64,000 nt of DNA from NCBI RefSeq assembly GCF_007997295.1, contig NZ_VORY01000012.1:31741-95740 (forward strand), read 5' to 3'. The notes beneath the pieces are model-generated. The model searched no databases. It had not been told where the DNA came from and was given only the letters and a program-made list of their open reading frames with translations. Positions within the stretch are counted from its first letter, which is position 1. Every line of letters starts with the position of its first letter. This DNA is from Gillisia hiemivivida. GTDB lineage: Bacteria; Bacteroidota; Bacteroidia; Flavobacteriales; Flavobacteriaceae. Below are positions 44,696 through 53,045 of this stretch, one piece after another. A program made the translations under genes and the position numbers.

Positions 44696-45439
44696 ATGGG
44701 AAGAATTACAGATACCGTTAAAATACTTATTATCATAAATGCCATATTTTTTGTTGGCACTATGTTCATCGGAGATTATACTTATAAATTGTTTTCCCTT
44801 TGGTTCTTTCAAAATGAAAATTTTGGAGTTTGGCAGGTTGTTACTCACATGTTCATGCATGGTGGGTTTATGCATATCCTTTTTAATATGTATGCATTAT
44901 GGGCTTTTGGAGGTCCTATAGAGGAAATGTTAGGGAAGAATAAATTTATATTCTTTTACTTTTCTTGTGGGATTGGAGCTGCAATAATACACTCGTTAGT
45001 TAATTATTTTCATGTAGAATCTGGTTATAATGCATTAGTGGATGCGGGAATGAATCCCATGGACATTCAGCAATTATTGGAAACCGGGCAGTATAATACC
45101 TCTATATTAGGTAGTGTTTCTAAAGACACCTTAGAAAGTATGTTTACGGCCTATAATACTCCGGCAGTTGGAGCTTCTGGAGCAATTTATGGAGTTTTAG
45201 TCGCTTTTGGTATGTTATTTCCAAATGTTGAATTATTTTTACTATTCGTTCCAGTTCCTATCAAAGCAAAGATATTTATCCCTATATTAATTGCAATAGA
45301 TCTATTCTCCGGGGTTACCGGGTACTCCTTGTTTGGTGGAGGAATAGCTCATTTTGCACACGTAGGTGGAGCCCTATTTGGGTTTATTATGATGTGGTAT
45401 TGGAAAAAGAATCAATTTGAACAAAATAGGTGGGATTAA
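44696..45439 (+). CDS. Rhomboid-family intramembrane serine protease, first copy
   Basis: 247-residue polytopic membrane protein. The rhomboid catalytic dyad is Ser161 in VGASGAIYG and His222 in AHFAHVGGALFG; HMFMHGGFMHILFNMYALW supplies the oxyanion His/Asn region. It cleaves transmembrane substrates within the lipid bilayer; targets are unknown. It starts immediately after the mutL stop and its stop overlaps the start of the second rhomboid, so translation is coupled. Confidence 0.93.
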   Translation: MGRITDTVKILIIINAIFFVGTMFIGDYTYKLFSLWFFQNENFGVWQVVTHMFMHGGFMHILFNMYALWAFGGPIEEMLGKNKFIFFYFSCGIGAAIIHSLVNYFHVESGYNALVDAGMNPMDIQQLLETGQYNTSILGSVSKDTLESMFTAYNTPAVGASGAIYGVLVAFGMLFPNVELFLLFVPVPIKAKIFIPILIAIDLFSGVTGYSLFGGGIAHFAHVGGALFGFIMMWYWKKNQFEQNRWD

Positions 45440-46338
45440 TGGGACCAGCAGATAAATTCAGATATAAATTACAAACAGCAACAGTGGTTGAAAAACTGAT
45501 TGCGATAAATGTTTTGGTATTTATCCTTTTTTTTCTGCTCAAAACTATCGCTTTTCTTTTTAACCTTCCTTCCAATTTTATAACTGAGTGGTTGGTTTTT
45601 CCAAAAGAGCTAGGAGAATTTATTTTTAAACCCTGGTCTATAATTACCTATTCATTTTTGCATTCAGGAATCTGGCACCTTCTCTCTAACATGCTTATTC
45701 TTTATTATGCAGGTATATATTTCCTTAGTTATTTCTCCTCAAAAAAACTGCTTACTTTTTATTTCCTTGGTGCTATAATTGGTGCTTTGGTTTATATGTT
45801 GAGCTATAACCTATTTCCTGCTTTTGAAGCTACAGGAAAATCTTATTTAGTAGGAGCTTCTGCTGGAGTGATGTCTGTTTTGGTTGGGGTAGCAACAAAG
45901 GTCCCAAATATGAGGATCAGGTTGATGTTTATAGGATCTATAAAGTTCTGGTATATCGCTGCTTTTCTGGTAGTAATAGATATTATTCAAATTCCATTTG
46001 GTAATGCGGGTGGGCACTTTGCGCATTTAGGAGGTGCTTTCTTTGGATATATGTATACCAAGCAATTAGCAATGGGAAATGATATAGGAAGTGGCTTCGA
46101 GAAATTGATCAATTGGTTTGTTTCCTTATTTGACTCCTCAAAAAAGTCTAAACCCATAATGAAAACTGTTTATAAGAAAAAAGGAGCAAGCCCGTATAAA
46201 ACAAAAGTTCCAATCATCAATAAGGATGAAAAACAACAAAAAATTGATGCTATTCTAGATAAGATAAGCACCAGTGGGTATGATAGTTTAACTAAACAGG
46301 AGAAAGATTTCTTGTTTCATGCCGGTAAAGACAATTAA
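45439..46338 (+). CDS. Rhomboid-family intramembrane protease, second copy, with C-terminal tail
   Basis: About 299 residues. Ser141 in LVGASAGVMS and His196 in HFAHLGGAFFG form the likely dyad. HSGIWHLLSNMLILYYAG is the L1/TM2 region. After the membrane core a basic linker leads to a short helical domain (IDAILDKISTSGYDSLTKQE, DUF6576-like) in the cytoplasm. I start at ATG 45439, which overlaps the first copy's stop (TAATG); an upstream ATG at 45430 adds three residues. The paralogue precedes it in the same unit. Confidence 0.9.
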   Translation: MGPADKFRYKLQTATVVEKLIAINVLVFILFFLLKTIAFLFNLPSNFITEWLVFPKELGEFIFKPWSIITYSFLHSGIWHLLSNMLILYYAGIYFLSYFSSKKLLTFYFLGAIIGALVYMLSYNLFPAFEATGKSYLVGASAGVMSVLVGVATKVPNMRIRLMFIGSIKFWYIAAFLVVIDIIQIPFGNAGGHFAHLGGAFFGYMYTKQLAMGNDIGSGFEKLINWFVSLFDSSKKSKPIMKTVYKKKGASPYKTKVPIINKDEKQQKIDAILDKISTSGYDSLTKQEKDFLFHAGKDN

Positions 46339-47364
46339 ATGAGGAAATTAGGCTTGTTGGATAAATTGATATTTATCCTGAACTCTATTATGGCGTTCGC
46401 GCTATTGCTCTCTTACCTATTACCATACGTACCTCCAAAAACATTTCCTTTACTTTCTGTACTCAGCTTAGGGGTGCCATTGCTAATTCTTTTTAATTTC
46501 ATTTTTTTGCTCTTTTGGGCAATTCGTTTTAAAAGACAGCTATTGCTTTCTTTGATAGTTTTATTGCTAGGCTATAATTATGTACTTTCCTGGATCCAAT
46601 TTTCGAGTGAGCCAGAAACTAAAGGAGAAAACAGTATCTCCTTGATGAGTTATAATGTGCGGATGTTCAATGCCTATAAATGGGTAGAAGATGATAAGAT
46701 CCCAGAAAAGATCACCAGTTTTATTGCTGAAAAAGATCCAGATATCTTAGCGACGCAAGAACATTTCGTTGGAGTTTCCGGAATGGTGAAAAGCTATCCT
46801 TATAAATTTATAAAGCTGAAAGATGGTGGCTCAGAATTTGGCTCCGCGATCTTTTCAAAATATCCTATTATAAATACCCATTCCGTAGATTTTCCCGAAA
46901 ACGGAAATAACAATGCGATCTTTGTAGATGTTGTTAAGAATGAAGATACGCTGCGTATTTTCAATGTTCATTTTCAATCCCTAAATATAAAACCAGGAAT
47001 AAACGATCTTCAAAAAGAGGATTCTAAAAAGCTATTTGGAAGAATAGGCTATGGTTTTAAGCTTCAGCAAAAACAAGCAGAAATGATGATGGCCGAAGTG
47101 GAGAAATCTCCTTACAAGACCTTGATCTTGGGAGATTTTAATAATACTGCATTCTCTTATATTTACAAGCTGGTTAAGGGTGATAGATTTAAAGACGCTT
47201 TTCAGGAAGAGGGTAGTGGCTTTGGGAAGACCTTCAACTTAAGTTATTTTCCACTCCGAATTGATTTTATGATGATAGATGAAGGCTTGACAACACAGAC
47301 TTTTGAGGTGTTTCCTGTGAAATTATCAGATCATTATCCAATATTTTCAACTATAAGCTGGTAA
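46339..47364 (+). CDS. Membrane-anchored endonuclease/exonuclease/phosphatase family protein
   Basis: 341 residues: three N-terminal transmembrane segments (up to about residue 90), then an EEP domain with SLMSYNVRMFN, ILATQEHF (metal Glu), LGDFNNTAFSYIYK and LSDHYPIFSTISW. These are the DNase I-like metal-phosphoesterase motifs; bacterial membrane EEP proteins may act on phospholipids or nucleic acids. It directly follows the second rhomboid with no gap and ends the plus-strand unit, converging on wbqC. Confidence 0.9.
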   Translation: MRKLGLLDKLIFILNSIMAFALLLSYLLPYVPPKTFPLLSVLSLGVPLLILFNFIFLLFWAIRFKRQLLLSLIVLLLGYNYVLSWIQFSSEPETKGENSISLMSYNVRMFNAYKWVEDDKIPEKITSFIAEKDPDILATQEHFVGVSGMVKSYPYKFIKLKDGGSEFGSAIFSKYPIINTHSVDFPENGNNNAIFVDVVKNEDTLRIFNVHFQSLNIKPGINDLQKEDSKKLFGRIGYGFKLQQKQAEMMMAEVEKSPYKTLILGDFNNTAFSYIYKLVKGDRFKDAFQEEGSGFGKTFNLSYFPLRIDFMMIDEGLTTQTFEVFPVKLSDHYPIFSTISW

Positions 47365-47369
47365 AAAAA

Positions 47370-47987
47370 CTACATAGTTTTTAGAAATGCTACCGCATTT
47401 GGTCCCTCATTAAAAAGGAGATCCAAGATACAGAGGTTGGATATAAAGCCATGTTTTTCTTGAAACACCTGTATGTATTCTGGAAGTGATATTCTGCTTT
47501 TGGCATTGATCAAATTCCGATGGTCAGCTATCTTCTCTGGTTGTTTATTATATTCAGAAGTGTATTCAAAATCCAGATCTACCTGAAGACATTCCAGCAC
47601 GGTTTCAAGACAATCCCTATTAAACTCATATAGTGTTAGATATTCTTTCCTAAATAATGGGGAAAGTTCATCTTCATAAAATTCAAAAAAGGGAGAGGTT
47701 TGGTAAGCAGATTTCAGAGATTTCCAATGTACACTTTGCCACTTGTCATCATTATCTATTTTAACCTCGCTATATTTTTGATGAACCTTAACTTTGGTTT
47801 TTGGCAAGTGTTTTATAGGAATATTCAAGCTTAACTTTCCGTTCGCTCCATAAATATAGATTCGGTTGCGATAGGTTTGCTTTTGGAAATTATCTTCTTT
47901 CTCAACCCAAACTTTAAGTGGATTTACTAATTCCTTAAACTGAGAGATAGGCCCAAAATATGGAAGACTTACTAAGATCTCTTTCAT
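47370..47987 (-). CDS. WbqC-family protein
   Basis: 205 residues, recognised by VSLPYFGPISQFKELVN at the start, NRIYIYGANGKLSLNIPI and WQSVHWKSLKSAYQTSPFFEFYED. WbqC family proteins occur in glycan gene clusters and are proposed to have glycosyltransferase- or amide-linked sugar-related roles, but biochemical function is not established. In Flavobacteriaceae it sits downstream of lepB, as here (19 bases after). Confidence 0.87.
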   Translation of the reverse strand: MKEILVSLPYFGPISQFKELVNPLKVWVEKEDNFQKQTYRNRIYIYGANGKLSLNIPIKHLPKTKVKVHQKYSEVKIDNDDKWQSVHWKSLKSAYQTSPFFEFYEDELSPLFRKEYLTLYEFNRDCLETVLECLQVDLDFEYTSEYNKQPEKIADHRNLINAKSRISLPEYIQVFQEKHGFISNLCILDLLFNEGPNAVAFLKTM

Positions 47988-48006
47988 TAGGATTACTATT
48001 TGCTAG

Positions 48007-49569
48007 TTATGAATCTCTTTTCTTCTTGAAGAAATTATAACCGAATAAAACAAGAAGTCCAATTAAGAAATATGGCAAATAGGAAGTAGGCTCTTTGTCT
48101 CCACTTACAGTTGTAAATAAGCGTTCCCAACGAATCTTATTCATAATACCATCTCCATTGGTATCCCAACTAAACCAAACAAATACAGGTTTTCCCACTA
48201 CATGATTTTCTGGTACAAATCCAAAATAACGACTGTCAAGACTGTTATGGCGATTATCTCCCATCATCCAGTAATAATCCATCTTAAAGGTATATGTGTC
48301 GGTAGGTTGACCGTTAAGCAGCACCTGTGTGCCATTTACGCTCAGTTTATTGTCAATTCCTAATTCCGATCCTTCATATACTTCTATAAGTCTTTTATAG
48401 AAAGGTAAAGTCTCCAGATTTAATTTAGTGGTCGCTCCTTTCTTCGGAATAAAGATCGGGCCTAAATTATCCTTATTCCATGATAGACTTTTAGACTTGG
48501 GAAAAAGACCTAATTCCCTATTTCCAGCCGAATCGATTATGCGTTCAAGAGTTTCAACATTAGGATGATCCTTGAATTTCTTATAAGACTCTTCTGTAAG
48601 GTTGATCACAAACTTATTGGAATTTTGATAGTATCTAGTAGGATCTGTAATATCGTAACGTTCATATAGATAGTAAGGATCAAAGCCTTTTCCTTTAGAA
48701 GTTCCTAAATAGTTATACTGCAATTTTGCTCTTCCTGGTAACTTAAGTGGATCAGAATTAATAAAGATCTTACCATCTACAATTCTTAATGAATCCCCGG
48801 CAACTCCTACAGCACGTTTTACATAATTCGTTTTCTTATCTATTGGCTTGTAATAGTATTTATCTGTAAAAAACATGTTTTTCATTGTATCCACTGGCCA
48901 GTTAAAAACAACGATATCTGAGCGTTCAATTTTTTCGAAGCCCGGTAATCTGAAATATGGAATCTGAGGTTTTTCTAGATATGATTTCACTCCTAAAACC
49001 GGAATAGTATCATGAACCATAGGGAAAGCCACAGCTGTTAAAGGAGTTCTAGCTCCGTAATGGAATTTACTAACGAAAAGAAAATCGCCTACCAGCAATG
49101 TTTTTTCTAAGGAAGAAGTAGGGATTGTAAATGGCTGAATAAGATAGGTATGGACTAAAGTTGCCGCAATCACTGCAAATAGAATAGAACTTATCCATTC
49201 TCCAGCAGCAGTTCTAGGGTGTAAACTTCTATCTTGGATATAAGTTACATCTGCCAAATAATTTATATAGTAGATATATAATCCAAAGGTAATTACCACT
49301 AAAATAGTATCCATCAAACTATGTTTCCCAAAACTTCTAATAGTTTCAACCCAAATTACAGGAAACATGATCAGGTTTACAATAGGAATAAATAATAAGA
49401 TAGTCCACCACCATGGTCTGTGGATTATTTTCATTAAAATTACGGCATTGTATACTGGTATTGCAGCTTCCCAAGCTTGTCGTCCTGCTTTTACATATAA
49501 TTTCCAAGTTCCTAGAAAATGAATCACCTGAATGATCAGGAAAAATAAGAACCACTGCGTAATAGTCAT
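48007..49569 (-). CDS. lepB: Signal peptidase I, long Bacteroidota form
   Basis: 520 residues, roughly twice the usual length. About four N-terminal hydrophobic segments precede the catalytic part. Ser153 in TSSLEKTLLVGDFLFVSK and Lys251 in TNYVKRAVGVAGD form the Ser/Lys dyad. Between them and the C-terminal box (MMGDNRHNSLDSRYFGFVP) lies a large insertion of about 150 residues (260-410), typical of the group. It removes signal peptides of exported proteins at the inner membrane. One more hydrophobic segment lies at the C-terminus (YLPYFLIGLLVLFGY). Confidence 0.94.
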   Translation of the reverse strand: MTITQWFLFFLIIQVIHFLGTWKLYVKAGRQAWEAAIPVYNAVILMKIIHRPWWWTILLFIPIVNLIMFPVIWVETIRSFGKHSLMDTILVVITFGLYIYYINYLADVTYIQDRSLHPRTAAGEWISSILFAVIAATLVHTYLIQPFTIPTSSLEKTLLVGDFLFVSKFHYGARTPLTAVAFPMVHDTIPVLGVKSYLEKPQIPYFRLPGFEKIERSDIVVFNWPVDTMKNMFFTDKYYYKPIDKKTNYVKRAVGVAGDSLRIVDGKIFINSDPLKLPGRAKLQYNYLGTSKGKGFDPYYLYERYDITDPTRYYQNSNKFVINLTEESYKKFKDHPNVETLERIIDSAGNRELGLFPKSKSLSWNKDNLGPIFIPKKGATTKLNLETLPFYKRLIEVYEGSELGIDNKLSVNGTQVLLNGQPTDTYTFKMDYYWMMGDNRHNSLDSRYFGFVPENHVVGKPVFVWFSWDTNGDGIMNKIRWERLFTTVSGDKEPTSYLPYFLIGLLVLFGYNFFKKKRDS

Positions 49570-49680
49570 ATATCTTAAGTTTAGCGTATAAGTGTCTAAA
49601 AAACCGGTACCGTTACATTTTATCCCTATTGTGGGTTAAAACTCCTGTTCCGATAGCTATCCGGATGCGTCAATTTTTAA

Positions 49681-49835
49681 TAATATTTTTTAATCCCTCA
49701 TTGAGGGTTTAATTCCCCGAGGCTTGCCTCGAATTTTTAAAAGTATTTTCCAAGTCATACCTCGTGGGCTTGCCCCGAGGTTCTTGATTTATATACCTCG
49801 CCGGCCTCCCGTAGCGTTCGGGCGGGCCAAGGAGG
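49681..49835 (+). repeat. Dispersed modular hairpin element, copy B with extra GC-rich hairpin
   Basis: Modules in order: TTTTTTAATCCCTCATTGAG then GGTTTAAT, hairpin CCGAGGC-TT-GCCTCG (49717-49730), AATTTTTAAAAGTATTTTCC, hairpin CCTCG-TGGGC-TTGCCCCGAGG (49760-49780), TTCTTGATTTATATA, then a further palindrome GGCCTCCCG...CGGGCGGGCC to 49835. Copies at 13471-13606 and 59201-59322 share the same module order. It fills the 274-base gap between lepB and dapB; 49570-49680 also holds the truncated palindrome TCCGATAGCTATCCGGA. Confidence 0.8.
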
Positions 49836-49843
49836 TGCTTGCT

Positions 49844-50548
49844 TTATGTCAAATTTTGAAGGACATCCTTCATAGAAAACACCCCTTTTTTATCTCTAAT
49901 CCATTCTGCAGCAATAACAGCACCTAAGGCAAAGCCTTCTCTAGAATGAGCCGTATGCTTAATTTCTATTGAATCGATATCTGAACTGTAAGAAACTGTA
50001 TGAGTTCCGGGAACGTTTTCTTCTCTTTTTGCGGTAATAGGAATTTCATTTTCTTCTGCGTGATCCAATTGCCAACCCGTTTTTCTGGAATTGGTAATTA
50101 TTTGTTGTGCCAAACTGATAGCAGTACCACTTGGAGCATCTAATTTTTGAAGATGATGTGTTTCTTCGATTTCTACTGAATAATTCTGAAAAGGATCCAT
50201 GATCTTAGCCAACTTCTCATTTAGTTCAAAAAACAAATTCACACCAATACTAAAATTCGAAGCATATAAAAAAGCTGAATTTTCAGCTTCACAAAGTTTG
50301 ACTGCAGACTCGTAATTCTCCAACCATCCTGTAGTTCCAGATATTACAGGGAGCTTATTGTTTATACAAGTTTTTATGTTTGTAAAGGCCGCCTTTGGGA
50401 TGCTAAAATCTATTGCGACATGGGCTTCAGAAAGGTCTATGTTTTCTATATCTCCATTTATCTTATGTGATATGGAATGCCCTCTTTCTATCGCTATTCT
50501 TTCAATGGTCTTACCCATTTTTCCATAACCTAAAAGTGCGATCTTCAT
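49844..50548 (-). CDS. dapB: 4-hydroxy-tetrahydrodipicolinate reductase
   Basis: 234 residues; NAD(P)H-dependent reductase of lysine/DAP synthesis. It has the N-terminal MKIALLGYGKMGKTIERIA, a VAIDFSIPKAA motif, VISGTTGW, NFSIGVNLFF and the active-site HHLQKLDAPSGTAISLAQQI. Length is normal for Bacteroidota. It begins two bases after the DUF5683 stop. Together with dapD at 5154 it makes two lysine-pathway genes in the window. Confidence 0.97.
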   Translation of the reverse strand: MKIALLGYGKMGKTIERIAIERGHSISHKINGDIENIDLSEAHVAIDFSIPKAAFTNIKTCINNKLPVISGTTGWLENYESAVKLCEAENSAFLYASNFSIGVNLFFELNEKLAKIMDPFQNYSVEIEETHHLQKLDAPSGTAISLAQQIITNSRKTGWQLDHAEENEIPITAKREENVPGTHTVSYSSDIDSIEIKHTAHSREGFALGAVIAAEWIRDKKGVFSMKDVLQNLT

Positions 50549-50550
50549 AA

Positions 50551-51144
50551 TTAGAAATTAAAATTTAAAGATAAACCATATCGAGTCTTCCCAGAATACT
50601 CATCAAAATTAACGGCAGGTTTAAATGAGAGATCTTCGCTCACATTAAATTGCTGAAGATGGGCATCTACGTTTGCATCTATGATATTTAGAACATAAAT
50701 TGCTGCAGTAACTAATAAGGAAATTTCTTTATTCCGTTGGTAGAATTTTTGAGCTCTGATCAAAGCATCTGTAGAAACTCTAGGATTTGTCGGATTTACG
50801 TAGAATTCATCGTCTTTAAAACCAGCAAGTCTTCTTTTATAAGCATTACGGTATCTATCATATTGCTTATCGTTTTCCAAATAAAAATAAATACCTACAC
50901 CTAGACCGGCATAAGCAATAGGGATCTTCCAATATTTCCCGTTATAAGCTTGTCCCAAGCCGGGTAAGATTGCAGAGAAAAATGCAGCTTTAGCTGGTGC
51001 AAGGGGGTTATATTCCTTGTAATCCTTTTTGGTTTCTACAATAGTATCTTGATTGGTGTTAATCTGCAAACTGTCTTTTTGCGCCACTACAATAGTAGTC
51101 ACCATAAAAAAGACAAGCGCAGTTAATAGATATTTAAGATTCAC
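50551..51144 (-). CDS. DUF5683 membrane protein
   Basis: 197 residues: signal peptide or anchor (YLLTALVFFMVTTIVVA), a short polar stretch, then AFFSAILPGLGQAYNGKYWK and YAGLGVGIYFYLENDKQYDR, the DUF5683 signature. A C-terminal beta-strand-like ending (RYGLSLNFNF) hints at an outer-membrane-associated protein. Function is unknown. The start is GTG (51142-51144), overlapping the parB stop by 11 bases. It is a regular partner of parAB-dapB in Flavobacteriaceae. Confidence 0.88.
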   Translation of the reverse strand: MNLKYLLTALVFFMVTTIVVAQKDSLQINTNQDTIVETKKDYKEYNPLAPAKAAFFSAILPGLGQAYNGKYWKIPIAYAGLGVGIYFYLENDKQYDRYRNAYKRRLAGFKDDEFYVNPTNPRVSTDALIRAQKFYQRNKEISLLVTAAIYVLNIIDANVDAHLQQFNVSEDLSFKPAVNFDEYSGKTRYGLSLNFNF

Positions 51145-52036
51145 CCTGGATCATTTTTTTGATTCTATTAAAATCTTCTTCTGAAGTAAACGGAATGATA
51201 AGCTTTCCTTTTCCTTTTGAAGCGATCTTGATATCTACTTTGGCTCCGAGATATTCAGAAAACTCTTTAATACCCTTTTTGTATTCCTGAGAAAGATTTG
51301 GGCTTTTTGGAGCAGGTTTCTTTGTGTCTCCACCAGCTAATTCCCTCACCAATTTCTCTGTATCTCTAACAGATAAGGAACGTTCCAGGATCTTTTCGTA
51401 AATATCTAGCTGAATTTGTGGATCTTCAATATTGATAATTGCTCTACCATGGCCCATAGATAAAAATCCATCTCTCATTCCTGTTTGAATGATCGGGTCT
51501 AGTTTTAGCAATCTTAAATAATTTGCAATGGTAGATCTGTTTTTTCCAACCCGATCACTTAATTGTTCCTGAGTCAGGTTTATCTCGTCGATCAATCGTT
51601 GGTAAGAAATTGCGATCTCAATGGGGTCTAAGTCTTGGCGTTGGATATTCTCTACCAATGCCATTTCCAAAGATTCCTGATCGTTTGCGATACGTATGTA
51701 AGAAGGAATAGTTTTTAGACCAATAAGTTTGGAAGCTCTAAATCTTCGTTCTCCAGAAACTAATTGAAATTTGTTAAAATCTAATTTCCTAACGGTAATT
51801 GGCTGGATAACTCCCAATTCTTTAATGGAAGAGGCTAATTCCCGTAAGGATTCTTCATTGAAACTTGTTCTTGGCTGAAATGGATTTACTTCTATGGAAG
51901 TAAGTTCCAGTTCAACAATGTGACCTACAAGTTTATCGGCATTTTTATCTTCTGCAGACTTTATATCGTGATCGGGATCTTTCAGAAGGGCTGAAAGTCC
52001 ACGTCCTAATGCTTGCTTTTTGGTAGCTTTCGCCAT
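51134..52036 (-). CDS. parB: Chromosome partitioning protein ParB
   Basis: 300 residues: conserved start (KATKKQALGRGLSALLKD), N-terminal CTPase/ParB core with NPFQPRTSFNEESLRELASS, LVSGERRFRASKLIGL and ALVENIQRQDLDPIE, a central helix-turn-helix (LTQEQLSDRVGKNRSTIANY) and a C-terminal dimer domain. It loads on parS and, with ParA, segregates origins. I did not see a parS consensus in the neighbourhood. It lies three bases after parA. Confidence 0.97.
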   Translation of the reverse strand: MAKATKKQALGRGLSALLKDPDHDIKSAEDKNADKLVGHIVELELTSIEVNPFQPRTSFNEESLRELASSIKELGVIQPITVRKLDFNKFQLVSGERRFRASKLIGLKTIPSYIRIANDQESLEMALVENIQRQDLDPIEIAISYQRLIDEINLTQEQLSDRVGKNRSTIANYLRLLKLDPIIQTGMRDGFLSMGHGRAIINIEDPQIQLDIYEKILERSLSVRDTEKLVRELAGGDTKKPAPKSPNLSQEYKKGIKEFSEYLGAKVDIKIASKGKGKLIIPFTSEEDFNRIKKMIQGES

Positions 52037-52039
52037 CGC

Positions 52040-52804
52040 TTAACTATTTTTCTTAATTATTTCATGTGCCAGACTTAAATAGTTACTGGCTCCTTTACTT
52101 GCAGCATCATAATTTATAATGCTCTCCCCATAACTAGGGGCTTCACTTAAACGCACGTTTCTTTGAATGATTGTGGTAAATACCATTTCATTAAAATGCT
52201 TCTGAACTTCTTCTACTACCTGATTAGAGAGTCTTAATCTAGAATCGTACATGGTTAATAAAAGCCCTTCTATATCTAACTTATCATTATGGATCTTTTG
52301 TACACTTTTAATGGTGTTTAGAAGCTTTCCAAGACCTTCTAGTGCAAAATACTCACATTGGATAGGAATAATCACAGAATCTGAAGCAGTTAAAGCATTC
52401 AATGTTAATAGACCTAAAGAAGGCGCGCAATCTATAAGGATATAATCGTAAGTATCTTTTAAATGGGTGATAGCTTTTTTAAGCATGTATTCCCGCTCAT
52501 CCTTATCTACCAATTCTATTTCAATAGCTACAAGGTCTATATGAGATGGGATGATGTCAAGATTGGGAGAATTAGTCTTTACTATAGCTTCTTCGGCTTT
52601 GCAAGAATGCTCTAAAAGTTGATAAGTTCCTAATTCTACAGCTTCTACATCTATCCCTAAACCAGATGTTGCATTGGCTTGAGGATCTGCATCTATTAGT
52701 AATACCTTTTTTTCAAGAACCCCTAAGGAGGCTGCTAAGTTTACTGAAGTAGTCGTTTTACCGACCCCTCCTTTTTGGTTTGCAATAGCAATGATTTTAC
52801 CCAT
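52040..52804 (-). CDS. parA: Chromosome partitioning ATPase ParA
   Basis: 254-residue Walker-type ATPase. The deviant Walker A is NQKGGVGKTTTSVNLAASL (residues 8-26), Walker A' is LIDADPQANATSGLG, and Walker B is YDYILIDCAPSLGLLTLNAL. The chromosomal Soj type lacks an N-terminal DNA-binding extension. A near-consensus -7 (TATTTTTA on the minus strand) is upstream of the ATG. First gene of parA-parB-DUF5683-dapB-lepB-wbqC; the region 52805-52995 shows no other gene. Confidence 0.97.
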   Translation of the reverse strand: MGKIIAIANQKGGVGKTTTSVNLAASLGVLEKKVLLIDADPQANATSGLGIDVEAVELGTYQLLEHSCKAEEAIVKTNSPNLDIIPSHIDLVAIEIELVDKDEREYMLKKAITHLKDTYDYILIDCAPSLGLLTLNALTASDSVIIPIQCEYFALEGLGKLLNTIKSVQKIHNDKLDIEGLLLTMYDSRLRLSNQVVEEVQKHFNEMVFTTIIQRNVRLSEAPSYGESIINYDAASKGASNYLSLAHEIIKKNS

Positions 52805-52995
52805 TAATTGTATTCTATTTTAGAAGGTAAAAATACAATTTATTACAGGTTTAGAAAATGATTTTGTTAACAGCTTATACATTAATATATAGGGAATGCG
52901 ATTTTCTCCTAAATCTAGGCTCAATTAACTTACGCCCCCTTAGATTTAAACAGGCTTAAATTAAGGTAATTGGTTTACATTCAGTCTAGAACAAA

Positions 52996-53027
52996 AAAAC
53001 CTGACAGGTTTATTCCTGTCAGGTTTT
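52996..53027 (-). terminator. Terminator after the M16 peptidase gene
   Basis: Hairpin with arms AAAACCTGACAGG and CCTGTCAGGTTTT, 18 bases past the M16 gene stop on the minus strand, insulating parA from upstream transcription. Confidence 0.9.
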
Positions 53028-53045
53028 AAATTAGGTTTTATTCTC

